NCBI GenBank assembly: GCA_035551935.1
Contig: DASZMJ010000528.1
Span: 1 to 22,709 of the forward strand
Reading direction: 5' to 3'
Length of the DNA: 22,709 nucleotides
DNA from: DASZMJ01 sp035551935
GTDB lineage: Bacteria > Planctomycetota > Planctomycetia > Isosphaerales > Isosphaeraceae
A model generated the notes under the pieces. The model did no database searches, was not told where the DNA came from, and saw only the letters and a list, made by a program, of their open reading frames with translations. Position 1 is the stretch's first letter. Each line of letters opens with the position of its first letter. Both the position numbers and the translations under genes were made by a program. Below, piece after piece: positions 1 through 7,994 of this stretch.

Positions 1-264
1 GCAGCACATGTTGAAGACGAGGTTGCGTTCTTCCTCGGTCGCCGGCTGCTGCTCTTTGATCCATTTCGCCAGCAGCCGTTCGAATTCGGCGGGGTCTTCG
101 CCGGGGAGCACCGGCGCCAGCGAGCAGAGGCCGTGCAGCAGGGCGTTCTTGGCGGCTCTGGCCTTGCCCTCGTCGGTGCGCGGGCCGGTGGCCTTTTGCG
201 CGTTGGCCCGACGGGCGGCGAATTGGGCGGGCGTCAGCGGGGTCGTCTTCGAAGCGGTCGCCAT
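1..264 (-). CDS. Hypothetical protein, N-terminal part (3' end outside window)
   Basis: The minus strand is open from an ATG at 264 to the window edge, giving 88 codons without a stop. The product begins MATASKTTPLTPAQFAARR and continues with NAQKATGPRTDEGKARAAKNALLHGL. This GPRT-x-GK-x-RAAxNALxHGL pattern is typical of a short, poorly understood protein family very frequent in planctomycete genomes, often near mobile DNA. I know of no established function, and no catalytic motif is visible. The ATG fits the usual start just before the TPAQ motif. The upstream minus-strand sequence has only a weak GAGGG about 11 bases before the start. The C-terminal part is missing, so length cannot be compared. 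Confidence 0.75.
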   Translation of the reverse strand, partial: MATASKTTPLTPAQFAARRANAQKATGPRTDEGKARAAKNALLHGLCSLAPVLPGEDPAEFERLLAKWIKEQQPATEEERNLVFNMCC

Positions 265-435
265 CTCAGGAACCCTCAACACAGGAGCCAGGAACTGGGT
301 TGGAAACGGGCGGTCGTCGCCCCGGCCGCGATCCTCGTTGCCTTCTTAATCTCGTTTCCGGCGCCGAAAATTATTCCCGAATTCCGGTTTTTTTTCGCGG
401 AATCTTCGGCGACCGTCCTCGGGGCGTCCCACGTC

Positions 436-636
436 GGGTGGCACGCCCTGATACGAGATCGCTGGAAGGCTCGCCTCTCGTAGGGTCCGCTCTTGCGGAC
501 CGATCTTCTTCCGGCACAAGGGGATCGGTCCACAAGAGCGGACCCTACGAAGAGCGATTCCTGCACGCGATTCGGTAGGAGTCCTCGACGGGCGTGGTCC
601 CCGGCCCGGCCACGCCCTTGGCAGGGCGTGCCACCC
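436..636. repeat. Outer inverted repeat pair around hairpin repeat
   Basis: GGGTGGCACGCCCTG at 436-450 is perfectly complementary to CAGGGCGTGCCACCC at 622-636. The right copy also forms its own small hairpin with CACGCCC at 611-617. The pair encloses the 480-548 palindrome, giving a nested arrangement. Such GGTGGCACGCCCTG elements look like dispersed intergenic repeats, but copy number in the genome cannot be judged from this window. Confidence 0.6.
480..548. repeat. Long palindromic repeat, GTAGGGTCCGC family, copy 1
   Basis: Two 26-base arms (480-505 and 523-548) are complementary with one mismatch and are separated by 17 bases. The arms begin GTAGGGTCCGC and end GGACCGATC toward the centre. 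A second member of the same family lies at 16,985-17,051. The transcript could fold into a strong stem-loop. It is likely a dispersed REP/MITE-like palindrome and not a simple terminator, because it lies far from either gene end and recurs elsewhere. Confidence 0.75.
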
Positions 637-706
637 AACGCGCGGCGGGGTGGCTGGGGCCGGAGGGCCCGCTCCCCCGGGGCGTCGGCCTTACGCCGGG
701 GCCTGC

Positions 707-913
707 GGCCCAATGCCACTGAGTATTTCTGTGCATCGGGACAGATGTGCGCTACGTGGTGTCCAAGTTGCGCGGTCCGGGCAGTCTCGGTTGAATCAAA
801 AGTGTTCATGTTTTCAATAAATGTCGGACCCAGGGCCCTTGAAGCCCCGAGACGGCGACCACTCAGTGGACGTCCTGGATCTCCTGAACAGAAATACTCA
901 GTGGCATTGGGCC
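707..913. repeat. 26-bp perfect inverted repeat flanking 155 bp
   Basis: The arm at 707-732 (starts GGCCCAATGCCACTGAG) is the exact reverse complement of 888-913 (ends CTCAGTGGCATTGGGCC). Outside these arms the similarity continues imperfectly for about 12 bases (GCCGGGGCC on both sides). The enclosed 155 bp has no reading frame of note and is less GC-rich in its middle. It has the layout of a MITE or a degenerated small mobile element. No target-site duplication was obvious. Confidence 0.65.
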
Positions 914-1184
914 TGCGGCCCCGGCCACCCGCCCGGGTTGTCGAGGGCGGACGGCACGCGGAGCGTGCCTGCTACGGGGAAGAGGGACGGTCGGTCGGCC
1001 CTCCCTGGGGGAGGGCCGGGGTGGGGGATGCGGGTCAGGCGGAGAGACTTGGCAATCCCCTGGCGGGTGGAGGGCCACGGGAATGCGGCGGCGCGGGCTG
1101 ACCTGGAGGGATCGGCAGGCGCGGGGGCAGGGGCGGTGGGGGGAGGGAGAGGGCGGTGGGAGGGAGGTCGGCGAGGTCGAGGGA

Positions 1185-3176
1185 TCAACGGGCCTGGGAG
1201 TCGTCGGTTGCGGGGGTGAAGGTGGGCCGGGAGATGGAGGTCCCGGCGCGGAGCTTGTCGAGGAAGGCCTGCATGGCCTTGTTGATCTTCTCCTGCCGGA
1301 TCGTATCCTCAATCTCGTCCTGGACCTCGTCGAAGTCCGCCGGGCCGGCGGCGCGACGGTCCTCGACGCGGACGATGTGGAAGCTCTCCGGCTCTTCGAG
1401 GATCGTGCTGATCCGGCCGATCGGCAAGCGGTCCAGGGCCGCGTTGACGCCCGCGGCGCCATAGCTGCCGGGGGTCGTGATCCAGAGGCCCCCCTGCTTG
1501 GCCTTCGGCCCTTCGCTGAGCGCCTTGGCCACGCGGCCGAAGTCTTCCCCCTTGCGGAGCCGCGCCAGGACAGCGGCCGCCTTCTCCTTCGCCTCGCCGC
1601 GGCCCTTGTGCTTGCCGACCTCGACGACCACCTCCCGCCACGTCACCTGCGCCGGCCGGTCGAACCGGGCCTTGTTGGCCTCGTAATAGGCGCGCATCTC
1701 GCGGTAGTCGACCTTGACCTTGGGCGAGAGCTCGGAGTGCATGAAGTCGCGGGCGATGATCTCCTGCTGGAAGTTCTTGTGCAGGTCGTCGAGCGAATAG
1801 CCGATGTCGGCGAATCGCTTCTTGAGCTCGAACTCGTTGGCGGCGTTGTACCGCTTGAGGTACTTGGGCAGCTCACGTTCGTGCCACTCGACGTCGACCT
1901 GGCCATTGATCGCCACCCAGGCCTGGGGTTGCTTGATCCGGCGCTTGGCGGCCTGGACGAGCATCTTGCGGTCGATGATGTTGTCCAGGATCTCCGAGAG
2001 CCGCTGATTCTTGACGCTCTCGGGCAGGATGCGCCCCTGGTTCTCGAAGCCGAAGATGGTGTTCAGCTCGTGCTGGGTGATCTCCTCGTCGCCGACCCGG
2101 GCGACGGTCTGCTCGAGCAGCTCGCGCTCGGGGAGCTGGGGCAGGACCTTGGCGTGCTGGAGGCGGTCGGCCTCGACGTCGGCCTGTCCCGCGGCCACGG
2201 TCCGGACCGACGAGTCGACCAACGCCGCGGCCCCGGCCGACGCGCCCGCGTCGGCCGGGGGCTTGGCGTGTTCGGACTCGGTCTCGGTCGCCGGGGCCGT
2301 CGAGTCCGGCCCGGTCGGGGGCGTGACGGCCGGCTCCGCCACGGCCGGGGCCGGCACCTCAACGCTCGGGACCGGGTCGGGCAGGGGGGCATCCTCGGGG
2401 TTCGGCGCCGACTCGGGGGCCGGCGACCCTTCCGAGTCGGGCTTCGACTCGGGTTGAGCCGGCGGCGGCGCGGGCGACTCGGGGGCCGTCGGGGCCGGGG
2501 CCGGCTTGCCCTCGTCGCCCGTCGGCGGCTCGGCCGGCGCGGCGGGCACGGTGCCCGGCGGTTCGGGCAGGGGGGGCAACTCCGAGGGCTCGTCCTTCGG
2601 CGCGGCCGGCTCGTCCTTCGGCGCGACCGGCTCGGTCGAGGGCGCGGCCGGCTCGGGAGTCGGGGCGGCCGGATCGGCGGCGGGAGCGGTCGGCTCCGGG
2701 TTCGGTGCGGTCGGGTCGGCGGCCGGGGCCGGTGACGTCGGCCCGGGGGTCGCCTCCGGGGCCGGCGACGCGGCCGCGATGGGCTGGGGCCCGGTCGTTG
2801 ACTCGATCGACCGGGGAGGTTCGGCCGGCGGTGCCGCCGGGGGAGACGAGGGGATATTGGCCACGGCGGTCGGCGCGTTGGTCGCGGCGGCCGGGGGGGT
2901 GGTCGCGGCGGCGACGACCGTCTTCGGGTCGAGACGCGCCGGGGGGGTGAGGGCGGTGACTCGCCGGCTGGCATCCGCCCCGCTCGGGGCGGTGCCCCCG
3001 GGCCAGTTCAGGGCGGAGTTCTGGAAGGCGAGGCCGCCGTTGACGGACTGGCTCAAGGGGGGGATCGGCGAGTAGCCGACCGGCCCCAGCGCGGGGATCG
3101 TGCGGGGCCGGGCCGTGGGCCCCTGGGCGCAGCCGGCCAGGGCGAGCCCCAGCGCGACGACGAGGACGCGACGCAT
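1185..3176 (-). CDS. Lipoprotein peptidyl-prolyl isomerase, parvulin/SurA-like
   Basis: The 663-residue product is predicted to be an exported lipoprotein that isomerises prolyl bonds or chaperones envelope proteins. Residues 1-17 are a signal sequence (MRRVLVVALGLALAGC) with lipobox LAGC and Cys17 as the modified residue. Residues about 20-345 are a proline/alanine/glutamate-rich, presumably disordered linker with near-repeats such as EPAAPKDEP. Residues about 345-510 resemble the SurA N-terminal helical region (RVGDEEITQHELN, then RLSEILDNIIDRKML). Residues about 511-610 are a PpiC-type domain (GEDFGRVAKALSEGP, KQGGLWI, LPIGRISTILEEPESFHIVRV). The ATG at 3176 was chosen over upstream in-frame starts because it places the lipobox correctly. 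The gene is divergent from an FKBP lipoprotein gene. The linker is unusually long for this family. Isomerase activity versus pure chaperone function is undecided. Confidence 0.88.
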   Translation of the reverse strand: MRRVLVVALGLALAGCAQGPTARPRTIPALGPVGYSPIPPLSQSVNGGLAFQNSALNWPGGTAPSGADASRRVTALTPPARLDPKTVVAAATTPPAAATNAPTAVANIPSSPPAAPPAEPPRSIESTTGPQPIAAASPAPEATPGPTSPAPAADPTAPNPEPTAPAADPAAPTPEPAAPSTEPVAPKDEPAAPKDEPSELPPLPEPPGTVPAAPAEPPTGDEGKPAPAPTAPESPAPPPAQPESKPDSEGSPAPESAPNPEDAPLPDPVPSVEVPAPAVAEPAVTPPTGPDSTAPATETESEHAKPPADAGASAGAAALVDSSVRTVAAGQADVEADRLQHAKVLPQLPERELLEQTVARVGDEEITQHELNTIFGFENQGRILPESVKNQRLSEILDNIIDRKMLVQAAKRRIKQPQAWVAINGQVDVEWHERELPKYLKRYNAANEFELKKRFADIGYSLDDLHKNFQQEIIARDFMHSELSPKVKVDYREMRAYYEANKARFDRPAQVTWREVVVEVGKHKGRGEAKEKAAAVLARLRKGEDFGRVAKALSEGPKAKQGGLWITTPGSYGAAGVNAALDRLPIGRISTILEEPESFHIVRVEDRRAAGPADFDEVQDEIEDTIRQEKINKAMQAFLDKLRAGTSISRPTFTPATDDSQAR

Positions 3177-3534
3177 CACTCGGCTCCCTCGGTGGTCGGG
3201 ACGGGAACGGACCGGCCGCGCCCCGCCCCTTCCTTCCGGGCTGGGTGGCGACCGACCGGGGTCGATCGGGACGTCGGGTCGCGGCGAGAGGTGATCGGTC
3301 GATGGGCCGCGACAAGCTACCCGGAACCCCCGACCCCGACAAGTCCGATACCCGGCCGATCGGCCCATCCCCTCTCTTCGACACGATCGGCCCCCGGAAT
3401 CGCGGAATTCGGCCCAGGTTCGCGCACCGGCCGACCGGCGCGCCGGCCCCTTCCCGCGGTCGGGAGGGTTGGAGCATAATGGACGGCATCCGGTCTTCAT
3501 CCGATTCCTAACCGAAGCGTGGGGCGAGACGACC
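3177..3534. other. Divergent intergenic region between two PPIase genes
   Basis: The 358-bp region between the starts of the parvulin-like and FKBP lipoprotein genes must carry both promoters. A CATAAT hexamer at 3475-3480 is the best -10 candidate on the plus strand. No good candidate was picked for the minus strand. Open frames crossing this region are upstream extensions of the neighbouring genes without family similarity. No clear operator palindrome was seen. Confidence 0.5.
3451..3480 (+). promoter_or_regulatory. Candidate promoter for the FKBP-rhaA transcript
   Basis: CATAAT at 3475-3480 matches the sigma-70 -10 consensus at five of six positions and stands out in GC-rich surroundings. 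A weak -35 candidate TTCCCG lies 18 bases upstream at 3451-3456. Transcription would start near 3487, leaving a leader of about 48 bases before the ATG at 3535. Confidence 0.33.
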
Positions 3535-4206
3535 ATGAGGCGAGCGTCGTGGTGGCTGGGGCTCGCGGCGGCGGCGTTGGCCGGCTGCTCGGAGCCCCCC
3601 GCGTTGGTCCCGGGGGTGCCGCCGGGAGTCGAGCTGGAACGGGCCCTGCCGCCGCCGAGCGAGGAGGATCAGGCGCAGGCCAAGGGCGAGGCTCCGGCGC
3701 GCAACGCGGCCAAGCCGGCGCCGCGGGATATAACGCCGGATCGGACCCCGGAGGAGCTGGCCAAGATCCAGCCCACGGCCCCGCCGACCCCCATCGGCGA
3801 GGTGCGGACGATCGAATCGGGCGTCAAGTACGCGACCCTCCGGCGCGGCGAGGGGCCGATGGCCCGCAAGGGGCTCAACATCAAGATCAAGTTCACCGGC
3901 AGGCTCGCCAACCCCAGGGGCCCGAGGTTCGACAGCTCCGAGAACCGCGGCGGCGAGAATAGCTATAGCTTCAAGCTCCGCGTCGATCCCAGGAAAGGCA
4001 ACCCGATCGGGCTGGAATTCGGCTCCTACGTCCCTGGCTGGAGCGACGGGCTCGACGGCATGCGCGTCGGCGAGGTCCGCCGGCTGACCATCCCCCCGGC
4101 GCTCGGCTTCGGCTCCAAGGCCCAGGTGCTCAACAAGGACCTGAAGGTCCCCCCCGATTCCACCCTCGTCTACGAGGTCGAGCTGCTCCATGTCAACGAG
4201 CGTTGA
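3535..4206 (+). CDS. Lipoprotein FKBP-type peptidyl-prolyl isomerase
   Basis: The 223-residue product is a predicted lipoprotein with a C-terminal FK506-binding-protein domain, expected to isomerise prolyl bonds in exported proteins. Residues 1-18 form the signal peptide with lipobox LAGC. A proline-rich spacer follows, and the FKBP domain starts at about residue 100 (ESGVKYATLRRGEGPMARKG). Aligning from memory to FKBP12, the landmarks FTG, RFDSS, PGW, MRVGEVRRLTIPP, LGFGS and VPPDSTLVYEVELL are present, including the active-site Trp. The strand before PGW carries an insertion of about 15 residues (DPRKGNPIGLEFG region). ATG 3535 places the lipobox right; the in-frame ATG at 3469 would add 22 non-signal residues. 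The last 17 bases overlap rhaA, implying translational coupling. Confidence 0.87.
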   Translation: MRRASWWLGLAAAALAGCSEPPALVPGVPPGVELERALPPPSEEDQAQAKGEAPARNAAKPAPRDITPDRTPEELAKIQPTAPPTPIGEVRTIESGVKYATLRRGEGPMARKGLNIKIKFTGRLANPRGPRFDSSENRGGENSYSFKLRVDPRKGNPIGLEFGSYVPGWSDGLDGMRVGEVRRLTIPPALGFGSKAQVLNKDLKVPPDSTLVYEVELLHVNER

Positions 4207-5464
4207 CGGGCCGATCGACCGCGCCTTCGCCGCGGCCCGCGACCGGTACGAGGCCCTGGGCGTCGACGTCGTTGCGGCCCTGCGCCGGCTCGACGCCCTG
4301 AGCGTCTCGCTCCATTGCTGGCAAGGTGACGACGTCGTCGGCTTCGAGGCGCTCGGCGCCGAGATCGGCGGCGGCCTGGCCGTCACCGGGTCGTACCCCG
4401 GCAAGGCCCGGACCCCCGACGAGCTGCGGGCCGATCTCGAGAAGGCCCTGTCCTTGATCCCCGGCCGGCATCGCGTCAACCTCCACGCCAGCTACGCCGA
4501 GACCCGCGGCGTCCGCGTCGGGCGCGACCAGCTCGGGCCCGAGCACTTCCGAGGCTGGATCGACTGGGCCGGTGGCCACCGGCTCGGCCTCGACTTCAAC
4601 CCGACGTTCTTCGCCCACCCGCTCGCCGCCGACGGCCTGACGCTCACCCACCCCGACGCCGGCATCCGCCGGTTCTGGATCGACCACGGGATCGCCTGTC
4701 GACGGATCGGCGCGGCGATGGGCGAGGCGCTCGGCACCCCTTGCGTCACCAATGTCTGGATCCCCGACGGCTCCAAGGACACGCCGGTCGACCGCAAAGG
4801 GCCGCGCGATCGGCTCGCCGGGGCGCTCGACGCCGTCTTCGCCGAGCCGATCGACCCGCGCCACAACCGCGACGCCGTCGAGGGCAAGCTGTTCGGCCTC
4901 GGCTCGGAGGCGTACGTGGTCGGCTCGCACGAATTCTATCTGGGTTACGCGATCACCCGGAAGAAGCTCCTCTGCCTCGACGCCGGCCACTTCCACCCGA
5001 CCGAGGTCGTCTCGGACAAGCTCTCGGCGGTCCTCCTGTATCTCGACGAGGCCCTGCTCCACGTCAGCCGCGGCGTGCGCTGGGACAGCGATCATGTCGT
5101 CACGCTCAATGATGAGCTGATCGCGCTCGCGCAAGAACTCGTCCGCGGCGACTATCTCGGCCGGGTCCGCCTCGGCCTCGACTTCTTCGACGCGAGCATC
5201 AACCGCGTGGCCGCGTGGGTGATCGGCACGCGGGCGTTGCTCAGGGCGCTCCTGATGGCTTTGATCGAGCCGATCGACGAGCTGCGCCGGCTGGAGGCCG
5301 ACGGCGACCGGACCGGCCGGCTGGCGCTGCTCGAGGAGTGTAAGGCGCTACCCTTCGGCGCCGTCTGGGATTACCATTGCCGCTCCCGGGGCGTGCCCGC
5401 CGGCCACGACTGGCTCGCGGAGGTCCGGGCGTATGAGCGCGAGGTGCTCGCGCGACGGCCCTGA
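4190..5464 (+). CDS. rhaA: L-rhamnose isomerase
   Basis: The 424-residue product converts L-rhamnose to L-rhamnulose in the cytoplasm, the first step of rhamnose catabolism. Its length matches the roughly 420-residue family. Recognisable blocks are SLHCWQGDDVVGFE (about 40-53), GSYPGKART, VNLHASYAE, LDFNPTFFAHP (about 134-144), TPCVTNVWIPDGSKD, FGLGSEAYVVGSHEFYLGYA and LDAGHFHPTEVVSDK (about 263-277). The last holds Asp/His metal ligands of the family. The start overlaps the end of the FKBP gene by 17 bp and has no strong ribosome site, which suggests coupling. The following transporter genes have the same orientation, consistent with an uptake-plus-catabolism operon. No rhaB, rhaD or regulator gene is in the window. 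Confidence 0.93.
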   Translation: MSTSVDGPIDRAFAAARDRYEALGVDVVAALRRLDALSVSLHCWQGDDVVGFEALGAEIGGGLAVTGSYPGKARTPDELRADLEKALSLIPGRHRVNLHASYAETRGVRVGRDQLGPEHFRGWIDWAGGHRLGLDFNPTFFAHPLAADGLTLTHPDAGIRRFWIDHGIACRRIGAAMGEALGTPCVTNVWIPDGSKDTPVDRKGPRDRLAGALDAVFAEPIDPRHNRDAVEGKLFGLGSEAYVVGSHEFYLGYAITRKKLLCLDAGHFHPTEVVSDKLSAVLLYLDEALLHVSRGVRWDSDHVVTLNDELIALAQELVRGDYLGRVRLGLDFFDASINRVAAWVIGTRALLRALLMALIEPIDELRRLEADGDRTGRLALLEECKALPFGAVWDYHCRSRGVPAGHDWLAEVRAYEREVLARRP

Positions 5465-5474
5465 TCGATCCGAA

Positions 5475-5536
5475 GGGCAGGGCTTGCCCTGCCTCCGTGA
5501 TGAGGGGATGACGAAGAGGCAGGGCGAGCCCTGCCC
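5475..5536. repeat. Palindromic GGGCAGGGC repeat inside the operon
   Basis: Two 21-base arms at 5475-5495 and 5516-5536 (GGGCAGGGCTTGCCCTG and its complement) differ at one position and are separated by 20 bases. Each arm is itself nearly palindromic (GGGCAGGGC / GCCCTGCC). It sits between rhaA and the ATPase gene, so it would form a large stem-loop in a polycistronic mRNA. It may act as a partial terminator or stability element, or be a dispersed repeat that inserted here. Confidence 0.7.
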
Positions 5537-5555
5537 TACGAAGAACCGACGGCCT

Positions 5556-7061
5556 ATGCTCCTGCGACTCTCCGGCATCGATAAGTCGTTCGCGGGAGTA
5601 CACGCCTTGCGAGGTGTCTCATTCGACCTCCGCGCCGGGGAGGTGCATGCGCTGGTCGGCGAGAACGGGGCGGGGAAGTCGACGCTCATCAAGATCATCA
5701 CCGGCGCCCACGAGCCCGACGCCGGCACGATCGAGGTCAGCGGCGAGCCAGTCACGGCCAACGACCCGGTGCGGGCGCGATCGCTGGGCATCGCGGCGAT
5801 CTACCAGCAGCCGGCCCTGTTCCCGGACCTCTCGGTCGCCGAGAACATCGCGCTGGGGCTCGAAGGCGGCGGCCCTTGGCGTCGCGTCCGCTGGCGCGAG
5901 CGGCGCGAGCGGGCCCGTCGGCTGCTCGATCGCGTCGGTGCCCGGATCGACCCGGAGTCGGAGGCGCGATCGCTCTCGATGCCCGAGCAGCAGCTCGTCG
6001 AGATCGCCCGCGCCCTCGGCGCCGACGCCCGCATCCTGATCATGGACGAGCCCACCGCCGCCCTCGGCGACGACGAGGTCGAGCACCTCTTCGGCCTCAT
6101 CGGCGAGCTGAAGGCGCACGGGGTTGGTATCATTTACATCTCTCACCGACTCGAGGAATTGCCCCGCGTGGCCGACCGCGTCACGGCCCTGCGCGACGGG
6201 GTGGTCGTCGGCACCCGGGCGATGGGCGAGGTCGGCCGCGCCGAGTTGATCCGGATGATGGTCGGCCGCGAGCTGTCGGCCGTCTTCCCCAAGGCCGAGG
6301 TGCCGATCGGCGAGGTCGAGCTCGAGGTCAAGGGATTGGGGTGCAAGGCGACCGGGATCCACGACGTCCGATTCACCCTCCGCGCCGGCGAGGTCCTCGG
6401 CCTGGCGGGGCTGGTCGGCTCGGGCCGGACGGAGCTGGCGAACGCCCTCTTCGGCCTGACCCCGGCCGACGAGGGCGTGATCCTCTTGAAGGGCCGCACG
6501 GTCGCGATCGACTCGCCGGGGCGGGCCGTCGCGCTGGGGATCGCGCTGGTTCCGGAGGACCGCCGCCATCACGGGGTCATCCCCGAAATGACCGTCGCGG
6601 CGAACACGACCCTCGCCAACCTCGCGGCCGTCGCCCCGCTCGGCCTGCTCGACTTCGGCCGCGAGCGGGCGGTTGCGACCGATTACCTGAAGAGGCTCGG
6701 CATCAAGGCGACGGGCGTCGAGGCCGAGGTGGGCGAACTCTCGGGCGGCAATCAGCAGAAGGTCGCGCTGGCGCGCTGGCTGGCGGCGAAGCCGGTCGTC
6801 CTGATCCTCGACGAGCCGACGCAGGGGGTCGACGTCGGCGCGAAGGCCGAGATCCATCGCCTGATGGGCGACCTGGCGGCGCAGGGGATCGCGATCCTGA
6901 TGATCTCGTCGGAGCTGCCCGAGGTCCTCGGCATGAGCGACCGCGTCGCGGTGATGCACGGAGGGACGATCGTCGGCACGATCGATCGGGCCGAGGCGAC
7001 GGCCGAGTCGGTCCTGGCCCTCGCGCTCGGCCACGCGTCGGAAAGCGCGGTGGGCCCATGA
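5556..7061 (+). CDS. Sugar ABC transporter ATPase with two ATP-binding domains
   Basis: The 501-residue product has the duplicated ATPase layout of RbsA/XylG/RhaT proteins (CUT2 sugar importers) and energises uptake at the cytoplasmic membrane. Domain 1 has Walker A GENGAGKST (35-43), signature-region LSMPEQQLVEIARAL and Walker B ILIMDEPTAAL (about 160-170). Domain 2 has the degenerate P-loop-like LVGSGRTELANALFG, signature LSGGNQQKVALARWL (about 395) and LILDEPTQGVDVGAK. ATG 5556 was chosen because the family alignment begins there (LLRLSGIDKSFAGVHAL); the longer open frame from 5433 translates the palindromic repeat and overlaps rhaA. No clear ribosome site precedes it. The stop overlaps the next start by ATGA. 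Rhamnose specificity is inferred from context. Confidence 0.92.
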   Translation: MLLRLSGIDKSFAGVHALRGVSFDLRAGEVHALVGENGAGKSTLIKIITGAHEPDAGTIEVSGEPVTANDPVRARSLGIAAIYQQPALFPDLSVAENIALGLEGGGPWRRVRWRERRERARRLLDRVGARIDPESEARSLSMPEQQLVEIARALGADARILIMDEPTAALGDDEVEHLFGLIGELKAHGVGIIYISHRLEELPRVADRVTALRDGVVVGTRAMGEVGRAELIRMMVGRELSAVFPKAEVPIGEVELEVKGLGCKATGIHDVRFTLRAGEVLGLAGLVGSGRTELANALFGLTPADEGVILLKGRTVAIDSPGRAVALGIALVPEDRRHHGVIPEMTVAANTTLANLAAVAPLGLLDFGRERAVATDYLKRLGIKATGVEAEVGELSGGNQQKVALARWLAAKPVVLILDEPTQGVDVGAKAEIHRLMGDLAAQGIAILMISSELPEVLGMSDRVAVMHGGTIVGTIDRAEATAESVLALALGHASESAVGP

Positions 7062-7993
7062 GCGGCCGGACTCCCTGGAGGCGCGAGCTCTCGGTCGGCG
7101 GGGCCCTGGCCCTGTTGTTGATCCTGCTCGCCCTCCGGGCCCCGCGGTTCTACCGGCCCGATCATCTCCTCAACCTCGCCGTCACCGCGGCGCCGATCCT
7201 GGTCGCGGGCGTGGGGATGACGCTGGTCATCCTGTGCCGGCAGATTGATATCTCCATCAGCTCGATCTTCCAGAACTGCGGCGTGCTGGCCGCGCTGTCG
7301 GCGCGCGCGGGCCTGTCGATGCCGGTGGTGGCCCTCGTATGCATCCTCGCCGGGGCGGGGATGGGGGCGGTCAACGGGGGGTTCGTCGCGGGCCTGGGCT
7401 TGCCGTCGATCGTGGTGACGCTGGCGACCCTGGTCATCGGCCGCGAGGCGTTGCGGTACGCGCGCGAGGGGGAATCCGTGCGCGGGCTGCCGCCGGGCTT
7501 CCAGTGGTTCGGCCTGGGTCAGGGGGCCGGTCAGTGGGCGATCGTCGCCGCGGCCTTGATCGCCTTCGCCGTCGGGGCCTGGTCGCTTCGACACCTCGCG
7601 GCGGGTCGGGCGTTCTACGCGACGGGCTCCGACGCCGAGGCCGCGCGGCTGGCGGGCATCCGGCCGCGTCGGGTCGTCTTCGCGGCCTTCGTCGCGTTGG
7701 GGGCCCTGAGCGGCCTGGCGGCGTTGCTCAACGCCGTCCGCTTCCCGTTCGTCAACCCGAGCGACGGCGCGGGGCTGGAACTCCAGGTCATCGCCGCGGT
7801 GGTCGTCGGCGGCACGGCGATCTCGGGCGGCCGGGGGAGCCTGGTCGGCACGCTCCTCGGAGTCGCCTTGCTGGGCGCGATCGGCCCGGCCCTGTTCTTC
7901 CTCGGCATCCCGCCGCAGTGGGAGAAGGCGATCCAGGGGGGGATCATCCTCCTGGCCGTCGCGGGCGACTCTCGCGGCCGGGGAGGGCGCTGA
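7058..7993 (+). CDS. Sugar ABC transporter permease, RhaP/RbsC family
   Basis: The 311-residue membrane protein forms half of the transmembrane channel of the CUT2-type importer. Hydrophobic segments run through the whole protein, starting with GGALALLLILLAL (about 13-25). The family loop CRQIDISISSIFQNCG (about 64-79), the conserved GLPSIVVTLATLVIGR, the coupling segment FYATGSDAEAARLAGI and the terminal GGTAISGGRGSLVGTLLG are all present. The ATG at 7058 overlaps the preceding TGA (ATGA), the usual translational coupling. The next gene starts two bases after this stop. The neighbouring second permease indicates a heterodimeric channel, as in rhizobial RhaP/RhaQ. Confidence 0.92.
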   Translation: MSGRTPWRRELSVGGALALLLILLALRAPRFYRPDHLLNLAVTAAPILVAGVGMTLVILCRQIDISISSIFQNCGVLAALSARAGLSMPVVALVCILAGAGMGAVNGGFVAGLGLPSIVVTLATLVIGREALRYAREGESVRGLPPGFQWFGLGQGAGQWAIVAAALIAFAVGAWSLRHLAAGRAFYATGSDAEAARLAGIRPRRVVFAAFVALGALSGLAALLNAVRFPFVNPSDGAGLELQVIAAVVVGGTAISGGRGSLVGTLLGVALLGAIGPALFFLGIPPQWEKAIQGGIILLAVAGDSRGRGGR

Positions 7994-7994
7994 A

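Larger units (their letters stand above)
265..1184. other. Non-coding repeat-rich intergenic region
   Basis: This 920-bp stretch has no convincing gene: the open frames on both strands have low-complexity Arg/Pro/Gly composition and no family resemblance. It contains several nested inverted repeats, listed separately, a short hairpin at 953-969 (GGCACGC, 3-base loop, GCGTGCC), and a G-run-rich segment at about 1,107-1,166. An AT-richer island at about 360-405 and another at about 785-825 have no recognisable feature. Both flanking genes are on the minus strand, so this is the 3' flank of the PPIase gene and the promoter side of the partial hypothetical gene. Confidence 0.7.

Noticed and set aside
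276..809. 177-codon minus-strand open frame in the intergenic region
   Set aside because: It translates the palindromic repeats, has low-complexity Arg/Pro/Gly composition, no ribosome site and no family resemblance.
1083..2735. 550-codon plus-strand open frame
   Set aside because: It is the antisense shadow of the parvulin-like lipoprotein gene, with leucine/valine/aspartate or Gly/Arg repeats typical of GC-rich antisense frames.
5619..7034. 471-codon minus-strand open frame
   Set aside because: It is antisense to the double-ATPase gene and has no motif of its own.
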